Source: Thiobacillus sp.
GTDB lineage: Bacteria > Pseudomonadota > Gammaproteobacteria > Burkholderiales > Thiobacillaceae
Direction of reading: 5' to 3'
DNA: 64,000 bases
Assembly (NCBI GenBank): GCA_024235835.1
Contig: JACKLQ010000001.1
Span: 1,054,001-1,118,000, forward strand
Part shown: one piece after another, positions 34,602-42,283 of the stretch
Layout: every line of letters begins with the position of its first letter
How positions within the stretch are numbered: position 1 is the stretch's first letter
Translations under genes and position numbers: made by a program
The notes under the pieces: generated by a model
What the model was told of the DNA's origin: nothing
Database searches by the model: none
The model's input: only the letters and a program-made list of their open reading frames with translations

Positions 34602-34823
34602 TCAATCGCCGGTCCATTCGTATAACTCCACCGCGTTCGGATCGCATTTGCAACACCCGGAGCAGGATGTGCCGGCAGGCAGGCGCCGCACCCGCCCCTT
34701 GCGTTCCAGGGTGGCCAGCATGCCCTTCAGGGCCTCCGGCGCGGCGTCCAGGCCCAGGGCCATGTCCGTCACGCTGGCGCGCCGATGCTGGCGCAGATAG
34801 TCGTTGACCTGGGACAGAATCAT
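34602..34823 (-). CDS. feoC: FeoC-like winged-helix protein
   Basis: 73 residues: MILSQVNDYLRQHRRASVTDMALGLDAAPEALKGML forms the small winged helix and CSGCCKCDP gives four closely spaced cysteines, the probable Fe-S site typical of FeoC. It lies 12 bases after feoB. FeoC regulates or stabilises FeoB. Confidence 0.88.
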   Translation of the reverse strand: MILSQVNDYLRQHRRASVTDMALGLDAAPEALKGMLATLERKGRVRRLPAGTSCSGCCKCDPNAVELYEWTGD

Positions 34824-34835
34824 ATCGATCCCTCC

Positions 34836-37214
34836 TCACGCCTTCTGGGGCGCGGGCATGGGCCCGTCCGCCTCCCGCCGGCCCATCCAGCGCAGGGTCA
34901 GGAAGGCCGCGACGAAGCAGCCCGCCATGGCCGCGATCCACCCTGCTGATGTGGCCGGATGCTGGGCATAGGTGGCCACCTGGTAATACAGGGTGGAAAG
35001 GCCATAGGCCAGGCCGGAGGTCCACCAGGCCACGAAGACGGTCCAGCGCGGGCCGGATTCCTGGTACACGGCGGCGATGGCGGCGGTGCAGGGGAAGTAG
35101 AGCAGGATGAACAGCAGGTAGGCGAAAGCCCCGGCGGCGCCGTCGAAGCGGGCGGCCATGGCGCCGAAGGTGCCGGTGGACACCTCCTGCTCCTCGGCCA
35201 CGACGGCCTGGTCGCTGACGTCGCCCACCTGGATGCCCAGGGGGTCGGCCCAGGCGCCCAGGGCGTCGGACAGATTGGCGGGGATGGTGGCGAAGGCGCC
35301 GCCCACCGCGTCGGCCAGGCTGAACGGCTCCTCGGCGGCTTCCTTGCCCGCGTCCTGGGCCGCCAGGGCCGTGTAGGCCGCGTCCAGGGTACCCACCACT
35401 GCCTCCTTGGCCAGCACGCCGGTGAAGATGCCCACGGCGGCGGGCCAGTTGTCCTCGTTCAACCCCAGGGGCGAGAAGGCCGGGGCGATGCCGCGGCCCA
35501 CCTCGGCCAGCATGGACTGGTCGCTGTCCTCGTTGCCGAAGCTGCCGTCCGTGCCCACGGCATTGAGGAAGTTGAGCACCAGCACCATGGGCACGATGAT
35601 CCGGCCGGCCCGGAAGATGAAGCTCTTCAGCCGGTCCCACGTGTGGATCAGGATGCCTTTCACGGTGGGCAGGTGGTAGGGGGGCAGCTCCATGATGAAG
35701 GGCGTGGCCTCGCCCTTGAGCACGGTGTTCTTCAGCACCAGGCCGGTGAGCACGGCCACCACGATGCCGATGAGGTACAGGCCGAACACCACGTTCTGGG
35801 CCCCCTGGGGGAAGAAAGCGGCGGCGAACAGCACATACACCGGCAGCCGCGCGCCGCAGGACATGAAGGGCGCCATGGCGATGGTGATGAGCCGGTCCCG
35901 GCGGTGCTCCAGGGTGCGGGTGGCCATGATGGCCGGCACGTTGCAGCCGAAGCCCACGATGAGCGGCACGAAGGACTTGCCCGGCAGGCCCACCCAGCGC
36001 ATGAAGCGGTCCATGACGAAGGCGGCCCGGGCCATGTAGCCCGAGTCCTCCAGGATGGAGAGGAACAGGTAGAGGAAGCCGATGACCGGGATGAAGGTGG
36101 CCACGGTCTGGAGGCCGCCGCCGATGCCGTTGGCCAGGGCCACGGTGACCCACTCCGAGGCCCCCATGCCACCCAGTAGGGCGCCGAAGCCGTCCACGAA
36201 TATGGCCCCGGCAAGCTGGTCGAAGAAGTCGATGAAGGCGCCGCCGATGTTGATGGTGAACATGAACATCAGGTACATCATGAGCAGGAAGACGGGGATG
36301 CCCAGTGCCCGGTTCAGCACCACCCGGTCGATGCGGTCGGTGAGGTCCCGGCCCACCAGGCCGGCCACGGTGACGGCCTGTTTCGACATGTGGTTGGCCA
36401 GGCTGTAGCGGGCATCCGCCACCAATATATCCAGGTCGTCCCCCAGGGATTCGGCCCGCTGCTTGGCTTCCGCCGCCAGCTCCGGCCCGGCGGCCTTACG
36501 CGCCAGGTCGTCCCCCTCCAGCAGGCGCACCGCCAGCCAGCGTTGAGATGTGCCGGTAGCCTGGGCGGCTTCATTCAGACGCAAGGCCAGGCCCGCCACG
36601 GCGTGGTCCAGGGCGGCCTCATACTCCACCAGGGCCGAAGCCCGGGGCTGGCTGGCCACGGCCGCGCGGATGGCCTCCTTCAGTTCGGCGATCCCCTTGC
36701 CTTCCGAGGCCACCACGGGCACCACGGGGCAGCCCAACTGGCGGCTGAGCGCGTCGGCGTCCACGGTCATGCCCTTGCTTTCCGCCACGTCCACCATGTT
36801 CAGCACCACCAACAGGGGCACGCGCATCTCCGCCAACTGGGTGGTGAGGTACAGGTTGCGCTCCAGGTTGGAGGCGTCGACGATGTTGATGATGAGGTCC
36901 GCCTCGTTGGCGTGCACATAGTCCCGGGCCACCTTCTCGTCCAGGGACACCTCCCGGTCCACCACGTCCAGGGAGTAGGTGCCGGGCAGGTCCACCACCT
37001 CGAAACGAATTTGGTTTGTGCCATGGACCAAACGGTATTCGCCCACCTTCTTCTCCACCGTCACGCCGGGCCAGTTGCCCACCCGCTGCTTGGAGCCGGT
37101 GAGGCCGTTGAACAGGGTGGTCTTGCCGCAGTTGGGGTTGCCCACCAGGCCGATGGTAAAACCCGTTTTGCCTCCGGCCGCCCGCTGCGCGGGCTTAACA
37201 TTCGCTTCGCTCAT
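34836..37214 (-). CDS. feoB: Ferrous iron transporter FeoB
   Basis: 792 residues. N-terminal G-domain: G1 GNPNCGKTT (about 26-34), G3 DLPGTYS and G4 NMVD. A helical guanine-dissociation-inhibitor-like domain precedes about ten membrane helices, including the GFGCNVPAIMATR and LPVYVLFAAAF gate motifs. It imports Fe2+ across the inner membrane under anoxic or reducing conditions. It is flanked by feoA (28 bases upstream) and feoC (12 bases downstream). Confidence 0.97.
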   Translation of the reverse strand: MSEANVKPAQRAAGGKTGFTIGLVGNPNCGKTTLFNGLTGSKQRVGNWPGVTVEKKVGEYRLVHGTNQIRFEVVDLPGTYSLDVVDREVSLDEKVARDYVHANEADLIINIVDASNLERNLYLTTQLAEMRVPLLVVLNMVDVAESKGMTVDADALSRQLGCPVVPVVASEGKGIAELKEAIRAAVASQPRASALVEYEAALDHAVAGLALRLNEAAQATGTSQRWLAVRLLEGDDLARKAAGPELAAEAKQRAESLGDDLDILVADARYSLANHMSKQAVTVAGLVGRDLTDRIDRVVLNRALGIPVFLLMMYLMFMFTINIGGAFIDFFDQLAGAIFVDGFGALLGGMGASEWVTVALANGIGGGLQTVATFIPVIGFLYLFLSILEDSGYMARAAFVMDRFMRWVGLPGKSFVPLIVGFGCNVPAIMATRTLEHRRDRLITIAMAPFMSCGARLPVYVLFAAAFFPQGAQNVVFGLYLIGIVVAVLTGLVLKNTVLKGEATPFIMELPPYHLPTVKGILIHTWDRLKSFIFRAGRIIVPMVLVLNFLNAVGTDGSFGNEDSDQSMLAEVGRGIAPAFSPLGLNEDNWPAAVGIFTGVLAKEAVVGTLDAAYTALAAQDAGKEAAEEPFSLADAVGGAFATIPANLSDALGAWADPLGIQVGDVSDQAVVAEEQEVSTGTFGAMAARFDGAAGAFAYLLFILLYFPCTAAIAAVYQESGPRWTVFVAWWTSGLAYGLSTLYYQVATYAQHPATSAGWIAAMAGCFVAAFLTLRWMGRREADGPMPAPQKA

Positions 37215-37242
37215 ATTAGCCTCCGCCGAAACTTCGTTTTCA

Positions 37243-37482
37243 TCACAGTTTCTCCACTGAGAGAGATGCCGCCTCGTCGCGGCGCACGGACAGGGCGAAG
37301 CCCCGCACCCGGATCTCCACGGGATCGCCCATGGGGGCCACCCGGGTCACGGAAAGCTCGGCGCCGGGGGTCAGGCCCATGGACAGCAGCTTGCGGCGAT
37401 AGGGATTGGTGCCGCTGCCGCTGCCTTCCAGAAAACCGGCCACCTTGGCACGGTCACCCACTTGCAGGTCCTTGAGGGTCAT
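37243..37482 (-). CDS. feoA: Ferrous iron transport protein FeoA
   Basis: 79-residue SH3-like domain: MTLKDLQVGDRAKVAGF, RRKLLSMGLTPGAELSV and DPVEIRVRGFALSVRRDEA. It interacts with FeoB. The ATG at 37482 is the conserved start; the open frame is longer upstream, running into a palindromic repeat. Confidence 0.94.
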   Translation of the reverse strand: MTLKDLQVGDRAKVAGFLEGSGSGTNPYRRKLLSMGLTPGAELSVTRVAPMGDPVEIRVRGFALSVRRDEAASLSVEKL

Positions 37483-37515
37483 GTCCTTGCTCCACGGAAA
37501 AAGTGGTCTTGAGGA

Positions 37516-37592
37516 GTAGCCCGGAGGAGGCGAAGCCGAGTCCGGGATAGCGGACTGTGCATCCCCGGACTCGCTGTGCTTCTCCGGGCTAC
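37516..37592. repeat. Palindromic repeat (GTAGCCCGGAGGAG type), copy 2
   Basis: GTAGCCCGGAGGAGGCGAAG pairs with CTTCTCCGGGCTAC at the other end, with internal GAGTCCGGGA/TCCCCGGACTC. It belongs to the family of the element at 34509-34590 and occupies the 133-base gap between the two feoA-type genes. Confidence 0.8.
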
Positions 37593-37615
37593 GGGAAATC
37601 GTTCGCCCGAGGCAT

Positions 37616-37858
37616 TCATGTATCCGCTTTCTCCACCATGATCTTGTGGGCCATGCCGCCGCCCAGGGCGAAGCGGGTCTCGCCCCGGGACACCACCACG
37701 CCGCCGCCCTGGCGCTGGCGTACGGTGAGTTCACTGCCCACGTTGAGGCCCATTTCGGTCATGCGCATGTCCAGCCCCGCCCCGCCCCGCAGGGCCACCA
37801 CGCGCACGCGGTCGCCCTCGTCGGCCATGCTGAGGGGAAAGTGGGACGGGCCGGACAT
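37616..37858 (-). CDS. Second FeoA-domain protein
   Basis: 80 residues; DEGDRVRVVALRGGAGLDMRMTEMGLNVGSELTVRQRQGGGVVVSRGETRFALGG follows the FeoA SH3-like pattern (MTEMGL corresponds to LLSMGL). It lies seven bases after the HMA-like gene and belongs to the Fez-like operon rather than to feoAB, from which a repeat element separates it. It may adapt FeoB to the neighbouring iron system. Confidence 0.88.
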   Translation of the reverse strand: MSGPSHFPLSMADEGDRVRVVALRGGAGLDMRMTEMGLNVGSELTVRQRQGGGVVVSRGETRFALGGGMAHKIMVEKADT

Positions 37859-37865
37859 GGCGGTC

Positions 37866-38246
37866 TCAGATCAGGGCGCCGATGAGGCGGGTGGCGGTGC
37901 GCTGGGCCAGAACCCCCACCAGGGCCTTGCCGAACACACCGGCCACGCTTTCCTTGGCCACCGTGGAACGGGAAGCTCCATGGGCCGCGCTGGCGGCGTG
38001 GACATCGGCGACATGAAGGCAGCCCGCCTTTTCCAGAGTGGACAGCAGGTCGGCCTGGGTATGCAGGTCCGTGTCGTAATGCACGGTGAGGCTGCCGGCG
38101 TGGCCGTTGAGCTGCACCAGCTCAACGCCTTTCATGGCCTGGAGGGCGGCCACCGCCTTGCGGGCTCGTTCGCCATGGCACTTGAAGTGGTGGCCCTTGA
38201 TGCGCAGGCGGCCAGGGGTGTGATGGATGTATTTGATGGCTGTCAT
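37866..38246 (-). CDS. HMA-like (heavy-metal-associated) small protein
   Basis: 126 residues. The N-terminus HHTPGRLRIKG (residues 8-18) is the motif shared with the neighbouring ATPase and the 42284-42643 protein; the ferredoxin-like beta-alpha-beta pattern follows (MKGVELVQLNGHAGSLTVHYD). The canonical CxxC metal motif is absent. The C-terminal third (VFGKALVGVLAQRTATRLIGALI) is amphipathic or membrane-associated. It may be a FezC-like partner of the ATPase; that is inferred from context. Confidence 0.78.
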   Translation of the reverse strand: MTAIKYIHHTPGRLRIKGHHFKCHGERARKAVAALQAMKGVELVQLNGHAGSLTVHYDTDLHTQADLLSTLEKAGCLHVADVHAASAAHGASRSTVAKESVAGVFGKALVGVLAQRTATRLIGALI

Positions 38247-38259
38247 GGTGTCACTCCTC

Positions 38260-40425
38260 TCAGTTCAAACGCTGGGATGGGGCGGGCTTGGCCTCCCCTG
38301 TTGGAATCCGTGGTTCGGGCACCGTCTTGGGCCCCGCGCCCGCCAGTGCCCGCAGCAACACACCGATGGTGGTGCCGTTGTGCAGCACGGCGCTCATGAC
38401 GGGGGAGAGCCAGCCCATGACGGCGCCGGCCAGTACGGCGGTGTTCACGCCCACCGCCACGTTGAAATTGCTCTTGATGAGGGCCATGGTGCTGGCGGCA
38501 ATCTCCCGGGCATCGGCCACGGCGGTGAGGCGGTCGTCCATGAGCACGATGTCGGCGGTGGCGCGGGCGATGTCCGCGCCCCGGGGCATGGCGATGCCCA
38601 CCTCCGCCACGGACAGGGCCGGACCATCGTTGATGCCGTCCCCCACGAAGGCCACCTTGCGGCCCTGGGCCTGGAGGGCTTTGATGATTTCCGCCTTCTC
38701 CTCCGGCGCCACCTCGGCGTGGACCGCGTCCAGGCCCAGCTCCGCTGCCAGGGCTTCAGCCTTGGCCCGCTTGTCGCCGGTGATCATCACCAGACGGGTG
38801 ATGCCCTGGGCACGCAGCCGCTTGAGGGCGTAGGCGGCGTCGGCCCGCTGGGTATCCCGCAATGCGACAACCCCAATCGGTCCGCCTTTCTTCCGGCCTT
38901 GGGCGGATGCGCCCACATAGAGCAGGGTCTTGCCCTCCTCCTGGAGCCGGTCGATGACGGTCTCGTGCCTGGCGAAGGAGATACCGTGGTGCTCCTCCAG
39001 GAAATGGCGGCTGCCGATGATGACTTTCTTGCCCTCCACATCGGTGGAGAGGCCGTGGGCCACCAGATAGTCCACCTCGCCATGGGTGATGTGCTTCAGG
39101 TCCCGCTCCTTGGCCGCCTCGACGATGGCCTGGGCCAGGGGGTGGCTGGCGTGTTCCTCCACGGAGGCCACCAGGGCCAGCAGGGCGTCCTCCGACAGAT
39201 GTTTAGTGCCCAGGGCCACCACGTCGGTGACCACCAGCTCGCTATGGGTCAGGGTGCCGGTCTTGTCGAACACCACCGTATCCACCTCGGCCAGATGCTC
39301 GATGGCGCCGCCGCCGCGCATGAGCACGCCGTGGGTGGCGGCCCGGTACATGCCGGACTTGAAGGCCATGGGCGTGCCCAGCTTGAGGGCGCAGGAATAG
39401 TCCACCAGGAACACGGATTCCAGCCGGGTCAGGTCCCGGGTCAGGGCGTAGACCAGGCCGCCGGTGACCAGGGTGAACCACACCCGTTTGTCCGCCAGTT
39501 CCTCGGCCATGCGCTGGGTGTCTGAACGGCTAGCCAGGGAGGACTGGATGAAGGTGGCCACCCGGGCGGTGGTGGTCTCGGACCCCACCCGCTGGGCCTC
39601 CACGCGGATACGGCCCTCCTCCACCGTGCTGCCGGCCACCACCCGCTGCCGCTGCTCCCGGCGCACGGGCACGTCCTCGCCGGTGACCGCGGCCTGGTTG
39701 ATCAGGGCCACGCCCTCCACCACGCGGCCGTCCACGGGCACGGTCTCGCCCACGCCCACCACGACGATCTCGCCTACTTGCACCTCATCGCCGGGCACCT
39801 GTACCAGTTCGCCGTCCCTCTCCACCCAGGCCGGGGCCGGCTCGGGATTCAGCAACCTACGCAGCAGCTTGTCCGACTTGCGCTGGGTCTGGTGCTCCAG
39901 GAACTCCCCCAGGGCCAGCAGGAAGGCGGTGATGTTGGCGGTGTAGACCTCGCCCTTGAGGGTGGACAGGCCCACTGCCAGGGCGTCCAGCACTTCCATC
40001 TTGATGCCATGGGTGGCCAGGGTGCCGGCCCCTTCCAGCAGGATGGGGGAGACGTTGGCCAGGGTCAGCAGCCGGGCCAGGGAGGGTTGCAGGAAGGGCA
40101 CGGCCGCCAGGGTGGCGGCGCTGGTGACCATGGGCGCCACCTCGGCGGCGATGCTGGGCTCCGCCCCGGTGGCAGGGGCCTGGTCGGGGCGATAAGTGGC
40201 CAGGCGCGCGAGCACGTCGTCCCGGCCCAGGCGCTGGGGATCGAAGGCCACCACCACGGAGGCCGCCTTGGGGTTGATGCGCACATCCTTCACCCCCGGC
40301 TGGGATTCCAGCCAGGACTCCAGCCAGGCCGGCTTGCACCCCCGCTGAGCCAGGGCAGGCAGGCGCACCCGCAGACGCGAAGGGGTTTCATGCAGGACGA
40401 CGGGCGTGCGGGCGGTGTCGTTCAT
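38260..40425 (-). CDS. P1B-type (FezB-like) metal-transporting ATPase
   Basis: 721 residues. N-terminal HMA-like domain with HETPSRLRVRLP (12-23) and no CxxC, then six or more membrane helices. Actuator loop TGED, phosphorylation site DKTGTLTH, the P1B signature SHP, hinge GDGINDGPAL are all present, so it should be active. The membrane metal motif, normally CPC, SPC or TPC, is replaced by DYSCALKLGTP, lacking the proline. This combination resembles the ATPases of ferrosome clusters. It sits between the small membrane protein at 40429-40605 and the HMA-like gene at 37866-38246. Confidence 0.87.
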   Translation of the reverse strand: MNDTARTPVVLHETPSRLRVRLPALAQRGCKPAWLESWLESQPGVKDVRINPKAASVVVAFDPQRLGRDDVLARLATYRPDQAPATGAEPSIAAEVAPMVTSAATLAAVPFLQPSLARLLTLANVSPILLEGAGTLATHGIKMEVLDALAVGLSTLKGEVYTANITAFLLALGEFLEHQTQRKSDKLLRRLLNPEPAPAWVERDGELVQVPGDEVQVGEIVVVGVGETVPVDGRVVEGVALINQAAVTGEDVPVRREQRQRVVAGSTVEEGRIRVEAQRVGSETTTARVATFIQSSLASRSDTQRMAEELADKRVWFTLVTGGLVYALTRDLTRLESVFLVDYSCALKLGTPMAFKSGMYRAATHGVLMRGGGAIEHLAEVDTVVFDKTGTLTHSELVVTDVVALGTKHLSEDALLALVASVEEHASHPLAQAIVEAAKERDLKHITHGEVDYLVAHGLSTDVEGKKVIIGSRHFLEEHHGISFARHETVIDRLQEEGKTLLYVGASAQGRKKGGPIGVVALRDTQRADAAYALKRLRAQGITRLVMITGDKRAKAEALAAELGLDAVHAEVAPEEKAEIIKALQAQGRKVAFVGDGINDGPALSVAEVGIAMPRGADIARATADIVLMDDRLTAVADAREIAASTMALIKSNFNVAVGVNTAVLAGAVMGWLSPVMSAVLHNGTTIGVLLRALAGAGPKTVPEPRIPTGEAKPAPSQRLN

Positions 40426-40428
40426 GAT

Positions 40429-40605
40429 TCAGTCAGTCTGGTTACGGGGGGAGTTAGGCCGGTGTGCCTTGCCCAGACCCAGCACCCTCCCCGCCAGATA
40501 TATCAGCGCGGCCCCGGCCAACAGCCCCACCAGCCAGCGGTCCGGCTTGGCCGCATGCTGCTCGTGGTCGTCGTCGTGGTGGTGGTGCGATCCCGGGCTG
40601 ATCAC
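40429..40605 (-). CDS. Small His/Asp-rich single-helix membrane protein (58 aa)
   Basis: Begins with GTG (MISPGSHHHHDDDHEQHAAK) and overlaps the preceding stop as GTGA. The N-terminal cluster of six His and four acidic residues is followed by one hydrophobic segment (WLVGLLAGAALIYLAGRVLG) and a short basic tail. It ends three bases before the ATPase start. Coupled to both neighbours by overlap or near-abutment, it very probably is real. A metal-binding role on the membrane is suggested by composition. Confidence 0.72.
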   Translation of the reverse strand: MISPGSHHHHDDDHEQHAAKPDRWLVGLLAGAALIYLAGRVLGLGKAHRPNSPRNQTD

Positions 40606-41000
40606 TCGGCGGACTCCGCACGGATCTCCGCCTCGGCGTCATGGAAGCGCTCCTTCATTTCCTCCACGCCGCCCTGCAGCAGGCTCCAGGCCTTCACCGC
40701 GCCCTTGATGGCGGTGCGCTGCACATTCTCGTTGGTGAGCAGATAGGCAGCGGCGGCGCCGATGAGCAGGCCCTTGAGGAAGCGGTCGTTGGCGAAGCCC
40801 AGCAGGCTGCTGCTCTGCCGCGGGTAGTGGGTCGCGTACATGGGATAGCCCATGCCCTGGGCATATCCACCCTGGACTTGCATGCCCTGGTGATAGGCGC
40901 CCTGGCCCATGCCGGCGCCCTGCTGCATGGCGTTGGTGGTGTTCAGCATGGCGGCCTGCTGGGGATACTGGGGATAGGCGTGCATATTGTGTTGATCCAT
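40602..41000 (-). CDS. Met/Gln/Tyr-rich membrane protein, paralog of 41735-42280
   Basis: 132 residues. The N-terminal 60 residues are rich in Met, Gln, Gly and Tyr (MDQHNMHAYPQYPQQAAM). Then follow FLKGLLIGAAAAYLLTNENVQ, an apparently membrane-inserted Gly/Ala helix, and an amphipathic, charged C-terminus (EEMKERFHDAEAEIRAE). The region from FLKG onward matches FWKGALVGAAAVLLLTNESVQ of the gene at 41735-42280, so the two are paralogs. The ATG at 41000 has GGAG seven bases before it. Confidence 0.82.
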   Translation of the reverse strand: MDQHNMHAYPQYPQQAAMLNTTNAMQQGAGMGQGAYHQGMQVQGGYAQGMGYPMYATHYPRQSSSLLGFANDRFLKGLLIGAAAAYLLTNENVQRTAIKGAVKAWSLLQGGVEEMKERFHDAEAEIRAESAE

Positions 41001-41012
41001 TTTTCGCTCCAA

Positions 41013-41381
41013 TCAGGATTCGGTGGTTTCGGAGGGGGTGGCGGTCTTGGCGGCCGGTTTCGCGCGGGCGCGGCTGGGACGCTTGGCGGCCCTGGCCTTT
41101 GCCGCGGCCTTGACGGCCGCCGCCGGGGTGGCCTTCGCCTTGGCCGGCTGGGCCCGGCGGGCCGGGGCACGCTTCGCCACCGCCGGCTTGGACGTTGCCT
41201 TGGCCACTTCGGCCTTGGCCGGCGCCGTCAGGGCCGGGGCGCCGGCCTGGGCTTCCGCCTTCCTGCCCTTGAAGAACCTGACGGCCAGCAGCACCGCCGC
41301 CGCGCCGATGATCAAACCGCCGATGCCTTCCATGATGTTCTTCCTCACGCCGTGATGATGTTGATGTCCGGAGTCATACAT
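41013..41381 (-). CDS. His-rich membrane protein with histone-like Ala/Lys/Pro tail
   Basis: 122 residues. MYDSGHQHHHGVRKNIMEG supplies a His cluster, then GGLIIGAAAVLLAVRFF is a membrane helix, and about 80 residues rich in Ala, Lys and Pro follow (repeats of AKAKA, PAKA and AAKARAAK type), resembling H1-like or AlgP-like tails. It overlaps the previous gene by eight bases. The strongly basic tail could bind nucleic acid, polyphosphate or iron-phosphate mineral; I cannot decide from sequence. Confidence 0.72.
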   Translation of the reverse strand: MYDSGHQHHHGVRKNIMEGIGGLIIGAAAVLLAVRFFKGRKAEAQAGAPALTAPAKAEVAKATSKPAVAKRAPARRAQPAKAKATPAAAVKAAAKARAAKRPSRARAKPAAKTATPSETTES

Positions 41382-41742
41382 CGCCGCCTCCCTTGCCTTC
41401 CGTCCAGCGGCTGAGGCCGTAGAGCATGGCCGCGCCCACGCCAAACATGAGGGACAGGCGCAGCACGCCCTCCTTGGCCACCGCGTTGGCCGCCGCCCCC
41501 GCCACGGCCGTGGCCGCCGCGCTGGCGATGGCCGTGCGGCCGGTGGAAACCAGGGCCTCGCCCAGCTTGATCTCGTCCCGCTTCATGCGCGCCGCGTTGT
41601 GGGCGGCGGCGGCGGAACCACCCACCACCGCCCCCACCAGGGCCATGTTCACCAAGGTCTCGCAGGTGCAAGACTCGGCCTCACCCGAGGCGGGCAGATA
41701 GGCGCCGGTGTACACATGGGGTACCAGGTAGTGGTCACTCAT
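41374..41742 (-). CDS. Glycine/alanine-rich membrane protein of the Fez-like cluster
   Basis: 122 residues. A short N-terminal part (HYLVPHVYTGAYLP and CTC at about 25-27) is followed by two Gly/Ala-rich hydrophobic segments with small-xxx-small spacing (LVGAVVGGSAAAAHNAA and ASAAATAVAGAAANAVA) and a third (FGVGAAMLYGL). This is suited to tight helix packing and membrane curvature. Overlaps both neighbours by eight bases. No family is recognised with certainty; FezA-like by position only. Confidence 0.75.
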   Translation of the reverse strand: MSDHYLVPHVYTGAYLPASGEAESCTCETLVNMALVGAVVGGSAAAAHNAARMKRDEIKLGEALVSTGRTAIASAAATAVAGAAANAVAKEGVLRLSLMFGVGAAMLYGLSRWTEGKGGGDV

Positions 41743-42280
41743 CGCCCTTCTCCTTTGCCTCGTGCACCTTCTGCTTCACCTTGTCCACGCCTTCCTTGAC
41801 CTTCTCGACGCCCTCTTCCACCGCGTCGCGGCCCTTCACCGCACCCCGAAACAGGGCCTTCTGCACACTTTCGTTGGTCAGCAGCAATACCGCCGCCGCG
41901 CCCACCAGGGCGCCCTTCCAGAAGTCTTTGTCGTCGAAATCCAGCATCTTGGTCAGGCTGGACAGGCCGTTGCCGCCGTTGGCAATCTCCTGCATCACCT
42001 GGGCCATGCCCTGGCCCTGGCCTGCTTGGGGGCCCGCCATCTGGCCCATGCCGGGTGGGTAGCCCATCATGGGGTGGGGTGCGTAGCCGTAAGGCATCCA
42101 GTAAGGCATGCCCCCCTGGGGCGGAAACTGGGCCTGGTGCATGCCCTGTTGTTCCATGCCACCTTGGCCCATGCCGCTCTGGCCCATGCCGCCTTGGCCC
42201 ATGCCGCCTTGGCCCATCTCACCCTGGCCCGCGCCACCCATGCCTTGGCTTCCGTGTCCGGACATCCCTTGTTCGCTCAT
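41735..42280 (-). CDS. Met/Gln/Gly-repeat membrane protein of the Fez-like cluster
   Basis: 181 residues. The N-terminal 40 residues are repeats of GQGGM/GQSGM, followed by a Pro/Tyr/Met-rich region, then DFWKGALVGAAAVLLLTNESVQ (membrane helix) and a highly charged amphipathic C-terminus (EEGVEKVKEGVDKVKQKVHEAK), which could coat a membrane. It is the paralog of the 40602-41000 product. It starts three bases after the HMA-like gene and overlaps the next start by eight bases. Confidence 0.8.
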   Translation of the reverse strand: MSEQGMSGHGSQGMGGAGQGEMGQGGMGQGGMGQSGMGQGGMEQQGMHQAQFPPQGGMPYWMPYGYAPHPMMGYPPGMGQMAGPQAGQGQGMAQVMQEIANGGNGLSSLTKMLDFDDKDFWKGALVGAAAVLLLTNESVQKALFRGAVKGRDAVEEGVEKVKEGVDKVKQKVHEAKEKGDE

Positions 42281-42283
42281 CGC

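Noticed and set aside
42170..42245. Short repeats resembling a CRISPR array
   Set aside because: The repeats encode GQGGM/GQSGM in a coding sequence, have no spacers, and there are no cas genes.
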